A DNA stretch of 36,137 bases, taken from Alphaproteobacteria bacterium. GTDB lineage: Bacteria > Pseudomonadota > Alphaproteobacteria > JABAAW01. Shown here piece by piece: positions 1-9,725 of this stretch (the first letter of the stretch is position 1; each line of letters starts with the position of its first letter). The position numbers were made by a program, and so were the translations under genes. The stretch lies in assembly GCA_014238315.1 (NCBI GenBank), contig JABABG010000070.1, forward strand, positions 1 to 36,137. The letters run 5' to 3'. Below the pieces are notes generated by a model, which made no database searches, was not told the DNA's origin, and worked only from the letters and a program-made list of their open reading frames with translations.

Positions 1-119
1 AGCAAATAGAAATAAGGAAAAAAAATTCAGATACGCAAAATACAATTTCTCTTATTGATTTTGATAGAGGCGATAAAATTGCACTTGTGCGAGCCCTCTC
101 CCCACTCCCCACCCCCCAC

Positions 120-890
120 CTACTCGCTACGCAAGAACGGACAAGTCTCCCATAGGCGATCGTCGAGCTCCTGCTGGCTGACCCGACAACCTTCGGCGAA
201 CATAGAGCTAACCCCGTACTCGCGAGCATCCAACCCGCAAGGCACGATAGCCTGATAGGCGGACAGGTCTACTTCGCGGTTGATAGCGACCCCGTGCGTT
301 ACGATTCCACGAGAGACTCGAAATCCCATAGCGACTATTTTCCGCTTATCGACCCACAATCCGATCGCCTGCTGATCGGCGAGCACCTGCAATCCGCATT
401 TCGCTAGGGCGTCGGTTACCCAGGCTTCGACTGTTCTGACGAACCCGCGCACGGAATCGGCGTGCTCTTTCAAGCGTAGCACGAAATAGACGATTCTCTG
501 CCCTGGTCCGTGGTATGTTGCCATCCCGCCGCGCGAGGCTAGGACTATCGGCAACCTATTACCAGCTGACACATCCGAGGATACATCCGAGCTTTTTCCC
601 GTTCTCCCCAATGAGATCATGGCTGGATGCTCCAATAACCACAGCAACTGCGAGCCGCCGCCCACATATAAGTCGCCGCCGCCGCCCACATATAAGTCGC
701 CGCCTCCGCCTCCTCCTTCTGCATCACCGCCTGCGCTACTACCAGCCCCGCCAGCCCTGCCAGCCCTGGCTAGATTGGCTACGACTTCCGCCTTCTGCGA
801 GGCGCGAGCGAGAGCGAGAGCCCGCGCCTGCATTTCTGCGCAAGCCTGCTGATAATTGACAACTCCTGAGAGTCTCCACTCGATTTCCAC
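120..890 (-). CDS. lipB: Octanoyltransferase (lipoate-protein ligase B) with low-complexity internal insertions
   Basis: Protein contains LLEHPAMISLGRTG, RGGMATYHGPGQRIVYFVL and GIVTHGVAINREVDLSAYQAIVPCG, typical of LipB; Gly-rich repeated insert (GGGGDLYV)x2. Confidence 0.93.
   Translation of the reverse strand: MEIEWRLSGVVNYQQACAEMQARALALARASQKAEVVANLARAGRAGGAGSSAGGDAEGGGGGGDLYVGGGGDLYVGGGSQLLWLLEHPAMISLGRTGKSSDVSSDVSAGNRLPIVLASRGGMATYHGPGQRIVYFVLRLKEHADSVRGFVRTVEAWVTDALAKCGLQVLADQQAIGLWVDKRKIVAMGFRVSRGIVTHGVAINREVDLSAYQAIVPCGLDAREYGVSSMFAEGCRVSQQELDDRLWETCPFLRSE
651..698. repeat. 24-bp tandem repeat x2 inside lipB (encodes GGGGDLYV units)
   Basis: cgagccgccgcccacatataagtc / gccgccgccgcccacatataagtc. 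Confidence 0.9.
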
Positions 891-1077
891 TCTGCTCTCC
901 TCGGTATCTTTAGTAACCGCCAGCTTCCGAGCCTCTTTTCGCTCTGTTCGCTGTCCCTGCTCTCTTTGTCCCCGATATTTTCATTGCGTTGTTTTTACAT
1001 TACAAGTCCATTTACTTGCTCAGGCAAGCTGTTTCTGCTAGCTTATGGGTTGCGCTATATTTTTCGCAATAGATTAT

Positions 1078-1112
1078 CAGCAAGAGCTTATCAGCAAGAG
1101 CTTATCAGCAAG
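1078..1112. repeat. 14-bp tandem repeat x2.5 upstream of tRNA-Leu
   Basis: cagcaagagcttat cagcaagagcttat cagcaag. Confidence 0.9.
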
Positions 1113-1140
1113 ATTTTTCCATCGAGATTTTTTCAGTTGG

Positions 1141-1160
1141 TCTTTACGAATCTTTACGAA
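1141..1160. repeat. 10-bp tandem repeat x2
   Basis: tctttacgaa tctttacgaa immediately upstream of the tRNA. Confidence 0.85.
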
Positions 1161-1169
1161 ATGGAGCGA

Positions 1170-1253
1170 GCGGTCGTGGCGGAACAGGTAGACGCGCAGC
1201 GTTGAGGTCGCTGTGGGGGCGACCCCGTGGAAGTTCGAGTCTTCTCGACCGCA
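1170..1253 (+). tRNA. tRNA-Leu(GAG)
   Basis: Acceptor gcggtcg pairs with cgaccgc plus discriminator a; anticodon stem cagcg/cgctg with loop ttgaggt (GAG); long variable arm; T-loop ttcgagt. CCA not encoded. Confidence 0.93.
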
Positions 1254-1368
1254 TTTTTTGGCAATTTTCATTTTTCTACACTTTTCCGTTACAAGCGCGT
1301 ATTGCCTTGCTTTTTCTGTGCCTAACAACCTATTATCGTTGCGTGGGAGGAAGGGGCTAATAAGCGGG

Positions 1369-1420
1369 GGTGCAAGAATGGTGCAAGAATGGTGCAAGAA
1401 TGGTGCAAGAATGGTGCAAG
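1369..1420. repeat. 11-bp tandem repeat x4.7
   Basis: ggtgcaagaat repeated four times plus ggtgcaag. Confidence 0.95.
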
Positions 1421-1444
1421 GGATTCTATGTCAGGGATGCTATG

Positions 1445-1483
1445 CTATCTCCCAATAGTCAAATCTATCTCCCAATAGTCAAA
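1445..1483. repeat. 20-bp period tandem repeat x2
   Basis: ctatctcccaatagtcaaa at 1445 and 1465. Confidence 0.9.
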
Positions 1484-1519
1484 ACGAGCGCAGAAACGAG
1501 CGCCGAGACAAGCGCGAAT
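1484..1519. repeat. 12-bp degenerate tandem repeat x3
   Basis: acgagcgcagaa / acgagcgccgag / acaagcgcgaat. Confidence 0.85.
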
Positions 1520-1546
1520 AATCATCGAGACACTAGAGCGCGAGAA

Positions 1547-1606
1547 GCGGGGTTTGCGAGTGCGGGGTTTGCGAGTGCGGGGTTTGCGAGTGCGGGGTTT
1601 GCGAGT
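1547..1606. repeat. 15-bp perfect tandem repeat x4
   Basis: gcggggtttgcgagt repeated four times. Confidence 0.95.
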
Positions 1607-1643
1607 GATAGCCTGAGCTTTGACTTTAGGTATAGGTGTTATA

Positions 1644-4600
1644 ATGGCTAGAACTACTAGAACGGATTTGTCCGATAGTCTCACGGACGGCTTTAGGCAA
1701 GAGGGTATACTCGATTCTAACATCGACTTTTCCTCGCTTGGTCTTCCTACTCCTAGTCGGACCTACACGGCTACGAGTGCGGCAGAGACGCATTCTGGCA
1801 CGCGATTTTTAGAGATTTCTGATATCGACTTTCCGCATGCGCGTTTTCTGCGCCTAGGCGATGACTTACTAATAGTTGACGGAGATACCAGCGTAGTTAT
1901 AGCGTCTTACTTTAGCGCGCCTCTAGTTGGCTTATGGAACGCTAGATATGGCTTTTACGGTGCGGAGCTGATTGCGTCATTTTCCGAGCATTTACCGCCA
2001 GCCAGCTCGCCACTGGATAGCGAGCCAGCGGATACTTCTTCTGGCGAGAAGTATGCACTGGGTTTTTTACAGCAGTTTTTTGTGGGCGGCGATGGTGAGT
2101 TAGGTAGCATTGGCGTTGTCGAGGGCGTTTCTGGCAAGGCACTTGTTACGCGCGAGGGTTTAGTTATACAGCTTGGGCTTGGCGATGAGATATTTCTCGA
2201 CGATATAATCAGCACTGGTCCTGATTCGGAGATATTTTTGCGCTTTAGGGACAAGATGGAGTTTCGTCTTGGCTCTGAGGGTCGCCTAGCGATAGACGAC
2301 TTTGTTTATGACGAGATGACTTTTGACGGCACGCAAATTTTGTCGATCATCAGCGGAGCTTTTTCTTACGCGAGTGGCTTGATAGCTGGCAACGACCCTA
2401 GTTCAGTCGAGTTGCGCACGCCTTACGGGACGATCGGGATTCGTGGGACGAAGATATTGGGCAAGGTAGAGCCTGTTGATTCTTCGGGTTCTGGCGGCTT
2501 GACTGTGACGATTTTAGAGGGTCGAGTAGCCTTGCTGCAAGATTCTGCGGAGGTAGCGAGCGTATTTGGCTTATACGAGACGCTGAGTGTTACGAGCGAT
2601 GCGGCGGGGGGTTATAGCTACGAGATTGGCACATCGAGCGTTGCGGATATTCTCTCTAACTATGACTTTTTGGAAGGCAGCGTTGAGCAGCTAGAGGAGA
2701 TAAGAGACACCTCGGTACCAGGGACGACAAGCAAGGAAGGGACGTCTGCCGTTGAGGGTGTTTTGGCGATTGCCAGCGAAGATGTAGCCGTAGTTTCTGT
2801 GGATGGAGGGTTGTCACCGCCTGCGGGCTCTTCGCTTTCGCAAAACGAGTTGTCTTCGGCTTTTTCCGCCGAGGATTCTTCCAGCGTCGAAGAATCGAAC
2901 GATGCTTCTTTGCCAGCAGTTGACGCGGATACTAGCGATGATCCAGCTACAGCTGGCACTAGCGCTCTGGTCGGCGGGGCTGGCGATGACGATCTTACTG
3001 GCACATTGGGACCCGACCGTATTTTCGGTAGGGCTGGCAATGATAAACTGTTTGGCTCGTCTGGCAATGACGAGCTCTATGGTGAGACTGGCAATGATGA
3101 ACTTAGCGGCGATGCTGGCGATGATTTGCTTGCGGGTGGCGCTGGCGATGACCAGTATTACTTCATCCCTACCGATGGCTTTGATACTATCGACGATCTC
3201 AGTGCTATTAACGCTAACGAGGTAAATTTCGTGTCTTCTGCGAATATCCATTACGAAGCGAGTCACTTTTCGGCGGACGTTTTTTCTAAGATAGGCGATG
3301 ACTTACAGATAGATTTGGCTGTTGGGGCTAGCCAACGGGTTACGATTAAAAATTACTTCCAAGCACCTAACTTATTTGATCTTTATTTCCTGCCAGATAA
3401 TCAAGGTGGTGAGGGTTCACAGGTAATAAGAGAGGCTATTGCCGTGCCGAACTATGTCGATGGCACTACTGGCGTGGATAGGCTGACTGGCGGTGCGGGC
3501 TTTGATATAATTCGTGGTTTAGCTGGCAACGACGAGCTCATTGGCGGAGCTGGTAGCGATACTTTGGACGGCGGGGCTGGTGAGGATACAGCTAGCTATG
3601 CGAGCGCGGGCGCGGGCGTTACGGCAAACCTTGCCGACCTTTCGGCTAACAAGGGCGATGCGTTGGGTGATAGTTATATTTCGATAGAAAACCTTCGCGG
3701 AGCTACGAACTTTAAGAACATTTTAACGGGCGATGGCGTTGATAATAGGCTCTACGGCGGGACTAAAGATGACGACCTTCGAGGCGGATTGGGCGATGAC
3801 GATCTTCAAGGCGGTGCGGGTGCTGACAAATACTACTTTTCTGTTGGCGATGGCACTGACACGATAACGGATGCTGATGGCGGCGACTTGTTCTTTACCT
3901 CTGGTAGCTCTGGCAACTACCTCGCGAGCAATTTTGCCCCGCTCAGCTTCACTATTAGCGGTCGGAACTTGCAGATAGATTTGACTGTGGCTGGCGTAGA
4001 TCAGCGGATTACTATCGTTGGCTATCTAGACGCCCCGTCTAACAGCTTCACGCTCAGCTACAATGTATTAGCGGGCGGTGCTTATACTAGTGTCGCTATA
4101 CCGAACTATGTCGATGGCACTGCTGGCGTGGATAGGCTGACTGGCGGTGCGGGCTTTGATATAATTCGTGGTTTAGCTGGCAACGACGAGCTCACTGGCG
4201 GTGCTGGCGGCGATATTTTGGACGGCGGGGCTGATGAGGATACAGCCAGCTATGCGGGCGCGGGCGGGCTGGTTACGGCAAACCTTGCCGACCTTTCGGC
4301 TAACAAGGGCGATGCGGCGGGTGATAGTTATATTTCGATAGAAAACCTTCGCGGAGCTACGAACTTTAGGAACATTCTAACGGGCGATGGCGGAAATAAT
4401 AAGCTCTACGGCGGGACTGAATATGACGAACTTTGGGGTGGAGCTGGCAATGACGTTCTTCAGGGCGGAGCAGCTGGTGACCGCATTGTCGGCGGAGTTG
4501 GCAATGACGACCTTCAGGGCGGGGTAGGTACTGATAGCTACCACTTTTATGTTGGCGATGGCATCGATACGATAACCGATTCAGATGGCGGCAATTTATT

Positions 4601-5825
4601 TTTTGAATCTGGAGACAAGGGTAATTACCATGAGAACGACTTTTTTTTCAACGCCTTCACTACGAGTGGTCGTAACTTACAGATAGATTTGACTGTGGCT
4701 GGCGTAGATCAGCGGATTACTATCGTTAACTACTACTCTGATCCTAGCAATTACAACATCCGCTTCAATAAGATTGCTGGTACTACTTATTCGACTATCG
4801 ATATACCGAACTTTATCGACGGCACTGCTGGCGTGGATACACTTGCTGGCACTGTTGTAGCCGATTGGATTCGTGGTTTTGCTGGCGTAGATAATCTGGC
4901 TGGCAATACTGGCAACGATGTGCTTGAGGGGGGAGCTGACGGCGATGTTCTGGATGGCGGTTCGGGTTTTGATACGGCTAGCTACGAGAACGCGGGCTCG
5001 CGAGTTACGGCGAGCCTTACCGACTCTTCGACTAACGCTGGAGATGCGGCGGGCGATAGCTACACTTCGATAGAACACCTTCGCGGTGCTACGAACCATC
5101 ATAACATTCTTACGGGCGATGGTAATAGTAATAAGCTATACGGAGGTCAGATGAATGATTTGCTATACGGGGAGGCTGGCACGGACGAGCTATACGGCGG
5201 AGGTGGTAGCGATGCACTTGAGGGCGGAGCTGGTGCCGATATTTTAGATGGCGGAGATAGCTTTGATACTGCTTCCTATTTACGTTCTGGCTCTATGGTT
5301 GTGGCGAGCCTTGCGGACCCTTCGCGGAACACAGGGGATGCTGCGGGGGATACTTTTATTTCTATAGATGCGCTTCGTGGTGCTAGTAACTTCAAGAATA
5401 TTTTAACGGGCGATGATAATTATAATCATTTAATAGGCGGTGGAAAGGATGATGAGCTTCACGGAGGAGGAGGAGGAGATTATATGTTTGGCGGTAGGGG
5501 TAATGACGATCTTCGTGGTGAAACTGGCGTTGATGAATACTACTTTTATGCCAACAGTGATACTGACACGATAACTGATACGGACGGTGGCGTGTTGCAC
5601 TTTGAATCTAAAAACGGCATTGGCTTATACAGAGCGAACGATTTTGTTACGAGCAGCTTTACTAAGGCAGGTCAAAATTTACAGATAAATTTAGCAGTGG
5701 GAGGTTTTGTCCAACAAGTAACTATCGTTGACTACTACAACAACCCTAACTCCTTCAGCATCTACTACGATACTTCCGCAGACGGCGCGGAGATATTAGT
5801 TCCAGACAACATCATCCCAAGCTAA
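1644..5825 (+). CDS. Large FecR-domain / RTX-type Ca-binding repeat protein
   Basis: N-terminal half has a FecR-like stretch (SVELRTPYGTIGIRGTKILGKV...LTVTILEGRVALL); the rest has many GGAGNDxLxGG nonapeptides in large modules. ORF track starts at 1620; the ATG at 1644 (MARTTRTDL) is an equally plausible start. Confidence 0.88.
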   Translation: MARTTRTDLSDSLTDGFRQEGILDSNIDFSSLGLPTPSRTYTATSAAETHSGTRFLEISDIDFPHARFLRLGDDLLIVDGDTSVVIASYFSAPLVGLWNARYGFYGAELIASFSEHLPPASSPLDSEPADTSSGEKYALGFLQQFFVGGDGELGSIGVVEGVSGKALVTREGLVIQLGLGDEIFLDDIISTGPDSEIFLRFRDKMEFRLGSEGRLAIDDFVYDEMTFDGTQILSIISGAFSYASGLIAGNDPSSVELRTPYGTIGIRGTKILGKVEPVDSSGSGGLTVTILEGRVALLQDSAEVASVFGLYETLSVTSDAAGGYSYEIGTSSVADILSNYDFLEGSVEQLEEIRDTSVPGTTSKEGTSAVEGVLAIASEDVAVVSVDGGLSPPAGSSLSQNELSSAFSAEDSSSVEESNDASLPAVDADTSDDPATAGTSALVGGAGDDDLTGTLGPDRIFGRAGNDKLFGSSGNDELYGETGNDELSGDAGDDLLAGGAGDDQYYFIPTDGFDTIDDLSAINANEVNFVSSANIHYEASHFSADVFSKIGDDLQIDLAVGASQRVTIKNYFQAPNLFDLYFLPDNQGGEGSQVIREAIAVPNYVDGTTGVDRLTGGAGFDIIRGLAGNDELIGGAGSDTLDGGAGEDTASYASAGAGVTANLADLSANKGDALGDSYISIENLRGATNFKNILTGDGVDNRLYGGTKDDDLRGGLGDDDLQGGAGADKYYFSVGDGTDTITDADGGDLFFTSGSSGNYLASNFAPLSFTISGRNLQIDLTVAGVDQRITIVGYLDAPSNSFTLSYNVLAGGAYTSVAIPNYVDGTAGVDRLTGGAGFDIIRGLAGNDELTGGAGGDILDGGADEDTASYAGAGGLVTANLADLSANKGDAAGDSYISIENLRGATNFRNILTGDGGNNKLYGGTEYDELWGGAGNDVLQGGAAGDRIVGGVGNDDLQGGVGTDSYHFYVGDGIDTITDSDGGNLFFESGDKGNYHENDFFFNAFTTSGRNLQIDLTVAGVDQRITIVNYYSDPSNYNIRFNKIAGTTYSTIDIPNFIDGTAGVDTLAGTVVADWIRGFAGVDNLAGNTGNDVLEGGADGDVLDGGSGFDTASYENAGSRVTASLTDSSTNAGDAAGDSYTSIEHLRGATNHHNILTGDGNSNKLYGGQMNDLLYGEAGTDELYGGGGSDALEGGAGADILDGGDSFDTASYLRSGSMVVASLADPSRNTGDAAGDTFISIDALRGASNFKNILTGDDNYNHLIGGGKDDELHGGGGGDYMFGGRGNDDLRGETGVDEYYFYANSDTDTITDTDGGVLHFESKNGIGLYRANDFVTSSFTKAGQNLQINLAVGGFVQQVTIVDYYNNPNSFSIYYDTSADGAEILVPDNIIPS
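3447..3800 (+). repeat. Intragenic module copy A (near-identical to 4101-4450)
   Basis: ccgaactatgtcgatggcac...ggcgtggataggctgactggcggtgcgggctttgatataattcgtggtttagctggcaacgacgagctca recurs 654 bp downstream. End approximate. Confidence 0.85.
4101..4450 (+). repeat. Intragenic module copy B
   Basis: See copy A; offset 654 bp (218 codons). End approximate. Confidence 0.85.
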
Positions 5826-5849
5826 GTGTAGATAAGCGTAGCTAAGTTA
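5820..5849. repeat. 10-bp degenerate tandem repeat x3 spanning the RTX stop codon
   Basis: agctaagtgt / agataagcgt / agctaagtta; stop taa at 5823-5825 lies in unit 1. Confidence 0.75.
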
Positions 5850-6017
5850 ATTAGCCCAATCCCTATAACAAAATTTCTGCGCCTATATGGCTGCCTTGCT
5901 CGAGGCTGTAGTTTCTGCTAGCTTGCATTGAGATAGCCAACTAAAGTAGCCTATGTCAGACTGGGTTTTACTAGGGCGATTCCTGGACAATTTTTACTAT
6001 GACGCAAGGATTGGCAG

Positions 6018-8327
6018 ATGTCGGTAAAGAAGGTAGGGAAGCAAGCACGAGAGGCGGGCACGCTGAGCAAGGCGGCGCTTGACTATCACCGCAAGGCGCC
6101 GGCGGGCAAACTTGCGATAATTCCGACGAAACCGATGGAGACGCAGCGTGACTTGGCTCTGGCCTACTCGCCTGGAGTTGCCGCCGCCTGCCTTGAGATT
6201 AGGGATGATTGTACGAAGGCTGGCGAGTTGACGGCGCGCAACAATTTAGTTGCGGTTATAAGCAACGGCACGGCGGTATTGGGACTAGGTTCGATCGGTG
6301 CCTTAGCTTCGAAGCCGGTGATGGAGGGCAAGGCGGTATTATTTAAGAAGTTTGCGAACATCGATGTATTCGACCTAGAGATAGACGAGCGCGATCCGGA
6401 TAAGTTTATCGAGATAGTTGCGTCCCTAGAGCCTACATTTGGCGGCATTAATTTAGAGGACATTAAGGCGCCGGAATGTTTCGCCATCGAAACGAAGTTG
6501 CGCGAGCGCATGCGTATACCTGTTTTTCATGACGACCAACATGGCACTGCGATCATAGTTTCTGCGGCGGTGATCAACTCGTTAGAGCTAGCTGGCAAGG
6601 ACATCGGAGAGGTAAAAACTGTAATGCTGGGCGCGGGTGCGGCGGCTACGGCTTGCCTAGAGTTGCTACTATCCTTAGGTTTAAATCGCGAGAATTTACT
6701 AGTCTGTGACTCGAAGGGCATCTTGACGACCAGCCGCAACGACTTAACTGCGGAGAAGAAACGTTTCGCCCGCGCAACGAAAAAAACCACACTCACTTCA
6801 GCCCTCACTTCCGCCGACCTTTTCATAGGTTTATCCGTTGCGGGTGCGCTTTCTGAGAGGCATGTAGCAACGATGGCGGAGAAACCGATAGTGATGGCAC
6901 TAGCCAATCCGGAGCCTGAGATTCGCCCAGAGATTGTCAGACGAGTTAAACCTGATGCTATTATTGCGACGGGTCGCTCTGACTACCCGAATCAAGTTAA
7001 CAATGTTTTATGCTTTCCATTTTTGTTTCGCGGTGCGTTAGATGTTAATGCGACGACAATCAACACGGAGATGAAGATAGCCTGCGTGCGAGCGCTTGCG
7101 GACCTTACCAAGCAAGCGGTTCCAGCTATCGTTATGCAAGCCTACGGAGGAGAAGAGATAAGCTTTGGGGTAGACTATGTGATACCGAAACCTTTGGATC
7201 CCCGTTTGATTGCGGCGATTGCCCCCGCTGTTGCGGAGGCTGCGATGAGCAGTGGCGTTGCGCGTTTACCGATCGAGGATTTCAGTGACTACAAACGTAG
7301 TTTAATGCAATTCATTTACCGCTCTGGACTAGTTATGCGTCCTTTGATGGAGCAAGCGCGCACCGACCCTCGACGGGTTGTTTTTGCGGAAGGAGAGGAA
7401 CCGCAAGTATTACAGGCACTATCGACGATTCTTGAGGAGCATATCGCGAAACCGATACTTATAGCTCGGCGCAGTGTTTTGGAGTCTAGAGCTAAACGTT
7501 ATGGTCTAGACTTGAAGATTGGCTCTGATGTTGAGGTCTGCGACCCTGAGTCGGACCCTCGCTATAGAGATTACTGGCAACTATACCATAAGATTTTAGG
7601 ACGGCGCGGGATCACGCAGGATACGGCGAAGGCGGCTGTGCGAACGCAGAACACGGTGATAGCGGCTCTTATGTTACGTCGTCAGGAGGCGGAGGCAATG
7701 ATCTGTGGTGTTGTTAAACCTTATCGTAACCACTTGAGGCACATAGAGCAAGTTATTGGCACGCACAGTGCTTCTCCCCATATGCTAGCCTTGACTTTAC
7801 TAGTAACATCACGAGCCAACATTTTTCTTGCAGACACGCATATAGGTGTTGCTGGTAGTGCGGAAGACTTTGTAGCGATGACTTTACTTGCAGCAACCGA
7901 GGTACGCAAGTTTGGACTTGAGCCGAAGATAGCTTTGCTTTCGAGTTCCAATTTTGGTTCGCACGACGATATTTCAGCACTTCGCATGCGTAAGGCTGTT
8001 GCTTTGTTGCACGAGCATCACCCGGATTTAGAGGTTGATGGGGAGATGCAAGCCGACACTGCGTTGGACGAGAATCTTCGCGCTCGTTTATTTCCAGCTA
8101 GCAAGTTAAAAGGTCAAGCCAACCTTTTGATTTTACCTGATTTAAATAGCGGTAACATCACTTACAACGCTTTAAAGATCCTTGCGGATGGCAAGGTTAT
8201 AGGTCCTATGCTACGTGGTTGCGCTCAGCCGGCGCATATTGTCACCAACTCTACGGATGTTCAGGGACTTGTTAACATGACGGCTATTGCGGTGGTTGAC
8301 GCGCAACAACGCGCACGCACAGTTTAG
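6018..8327 (+). CDS. maeB: NADP-dependent malic enzyme with C-terminal phosphotransacetylase-like domain
   Basis: MaeB hallmarks: [29 protein letters not shown]-terminal PTA-like region ([13 protein letters not shown]...). Confidence 0.95.
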   Translation: MSVKKVGKQAREAGTLSKAALDYHRKAPAGKLAIIPTKPMETQRDLALAYSPGVAAACLEIRDDCTKAGELTARNNLVAVISNGTAVLGLGSIGALASKPVMEGKAVLFKKFANIDVFDLEIDERDPDKFIEIVASLEPTFGGINLEDIKAPECFAIETKLRERMRIPVFHDDQHGTAIIVSAAVINSLELAGKDIGEVKTVMLGAGAAATACLELLLSLGLNRENLLVCDSKGILTTSRNDLTAEKKRFARATKKTTLTSALTSADLFIGLSVAGALSERHVATMAEKPIVMALANPEPEIRPEIVRRVKPDAIIATGRSDYPNQVNNVLCFPFLFRGALDVNATTINTEMKIACVRALADLTKQAVPAIVMQAYGGEEISFGVDYVIPKPLDPRLIAAIAPAVAEAAMSSGVARLPIEDFSDYKRSLMQFIYRSGLVMRPLMEQARTDPRRVVFAEGEEPQVLQALSTILEEHIAKPILIARRSVLESRAKRYGLDLKIGSDVEVCDPESDPRYRDYWQLYHKILGRRGITQDTAKAAVRTQNTVIAALMLRRQEAEAMICGVVKPYRNHLRHIEQVIGTHSASPHMLALTLLVTSRANIFLADTHIGVAGSAEDFVAMTLLAATEVRKFGLEPKIALLSSSNFGSHDDISALRMRKAVALLHEHHPDLEVDGEMQADTALDENLRARLFPASKLKGQANLLILPDLNSGNITYNALKILADGKVIGPMLRGCAQPAHIVTNSTDVQGLVNMTAIAVVDAQQRARTV

Positions 8328-8330
8328 TCA

Positions 8331-9725
8331 GTGCCCTCTAGCGGTATTCGCATTACGGATGCTTACGAGCAGCAACGTGACGAGGTACGGCGTTCGCTAC
8401 CCAGTCTTTTAGCTGGCAATCGGCGCAGGGCTATCTCCAAGGCTCTTGGCGATCTTTACGCGGAGGACCAAGCGGAGATTTTAAGCGAGCTCACGCCCGA
8501 GCAGCGCGAGACGGCGTTGCGTTTTCTTGGCGAGAGGCTTTTGCCTGAGGCATTGACCCACTTTGAGCCTTCGCTATTGCTAGAGGTTGTATCGTGTCTA
8601 GCGAAGTCCCGCTTTGCCAGCATGCTCACGAGCCTTCAGACAGACGACTTGGTAGAGCTTTTTGAGCTTTTGCCATTAGACAAGCGTCGCAAGGCGATGG
8701 ATCTATTAGTTCCTCGCACGCGTCTTCTGGTCAAGCAAGGATTGGGCTATTCCGAGGATAGCGCGGGGCGTTTGATGCGCCGAGAGATTGCCTCTGTACC
8801 GGAACACTGGTCTGTTGGACAGGTAATCGACTACTTTCGAGCTCGGCGTTCTGGTTTTTCTGATAGCGTTCAGACACGCGAAGCATTTTATACCATCATC
8901 CTAGTTTCGAGTGGTTTCCGCCCTATTGGTACGGTTCAGGTATCGCGTTTACTGGGTGCTACTCGCACGACTCTTGTTTCTGCTATCACTGATCAAGAGA
9001 TGCACTTGGTAGATGCCGATATGCACACGGACAAGGTAGCGAATTTGTTTCATAAATATGGACTAGTTGAGCTACCTGTAGTTGATGTGAATGGCCGCCT
9101 TTGCGGCTCTATCACTGCAGATGACGTTGTCGAAGTGATAGAGGAGCGTAACGAGGAGGATATTTTTAACCTAGCGGGTGTCAGTTCGCATGATTTTTAC
9201 GCTGACATCGGTCGTGTTTTGCTTTCGCGAGTGCCTTGGCTATCTTTGAACCTTATCACCGCTTTTCTTGCCTCTAGCGTAGTTGCGAAGTTTTCTACGG
9301 CTATTGAGCAACTTGTTGCTCTTGCGGTATTGATGCCGATCGTTGCTTCGATGGGAGGCAATGCTGGCACGCAAACGCTTGCGGTGACTGTGCGTTCTCT
9401 TGCGCTACAGCGTATCACTGGTCGTAATGTGCGCCGCTTGGTAGGTAAGGAGTGCCTGATTAGTGTAATCAGCGGGTTATTTTTTGCTACTTTGACTGGT
9501 GTTGGAGCTTTACTATGGTTTGACGATGCTGCTTTGGCAGTTGTTATAGTTGTCGCGATGAGTTGCAACATCATTCTTGGTGGTTTTGTTGGAGTTTGCA
9601 TGCCGATCAGCTTGCAACGTTTAGATCAAGACCCTGCCGTAGGCTCTAGCATTTTACTTACAACTTGTACTGACATTTTCGGTTTTTTCAGCTTTTTAGG
9701 ACTGGCTGCTTGGATATTACTTTAA
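8331..9725 (+). CDS. mgtE: Magnesium transporter MgtE
   Basis: MgtE_N, CBS pair and membrane domain (VALAVLMPIVASMGGNAGTQTLAVTVRSLAL); GTG start 4 bp after the maeB stop. Confidence 0.95.
   Translation: MPSSGIRITDAYEQQRDEVRRSLPSLLAGNRRRAISKALGDLYAEDQAEILSELTPEQRETALRFLGERLLPEALTHFEPSLLLEVVSCLAKSRFASMLTSLQTDDLVELFELLPLDKRRKAMDLLVPRTRLLVKQGLGYSEDSAGRLMRREIASVPEHWSVGQVIDYFRARRSGFSDSVQTREAFYTIILVSSGFRPIGTVQVSRLLGATRTTLVSAITDQEMHLVDADMHTDKVANLFHKYGLVELPVVDVNGRLCGSITADDVVEVIEERNEEDIFNLAGVSSHDFYADIGRVLLSRVPWLSLNLITAFLASSVVAKFSTAIEQLVALAVLMPIVASMGGNAGTQTLAVTVRSLALQRITGRNVRRLVGKECLISVISGLFFATLTGVGALLWFDDAALAVVIVVAMSCNIILGGFVGVCMPISLQRLDQDPAVGSSILLTTCTDIFGFFSFLGLAAWILL

Noticed and set aside
1170-1253. 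tRNA-Leu as an integration site for the RTX region
   Set aside because: I found no second copy of the tRNA 3' end elsewhere in the window.
1369-1606. Possible CRISPR array
   Set aside because: Units are 11-20 bp with no unique spacers; these are simple tandem repeats.
1213-1723. ORFs at 1213-1458, 1370-1651 and 1445-1723 as repeat proteins (ETSA, AGFAS, PRTRK)
   Set aside because: They are translations of the tandem DNA repeats in arbitrary frames and overlap the tRNA or one another; no family resemblance.
1942-5102. Antisense and alternate-frame ORFs inside the RTX gene (e.g. 2660-3067, 2814-3266, 4677-5102)
   Set aside because: Compositional by-products of repeated GGxGxD codons; no recognisable domains.
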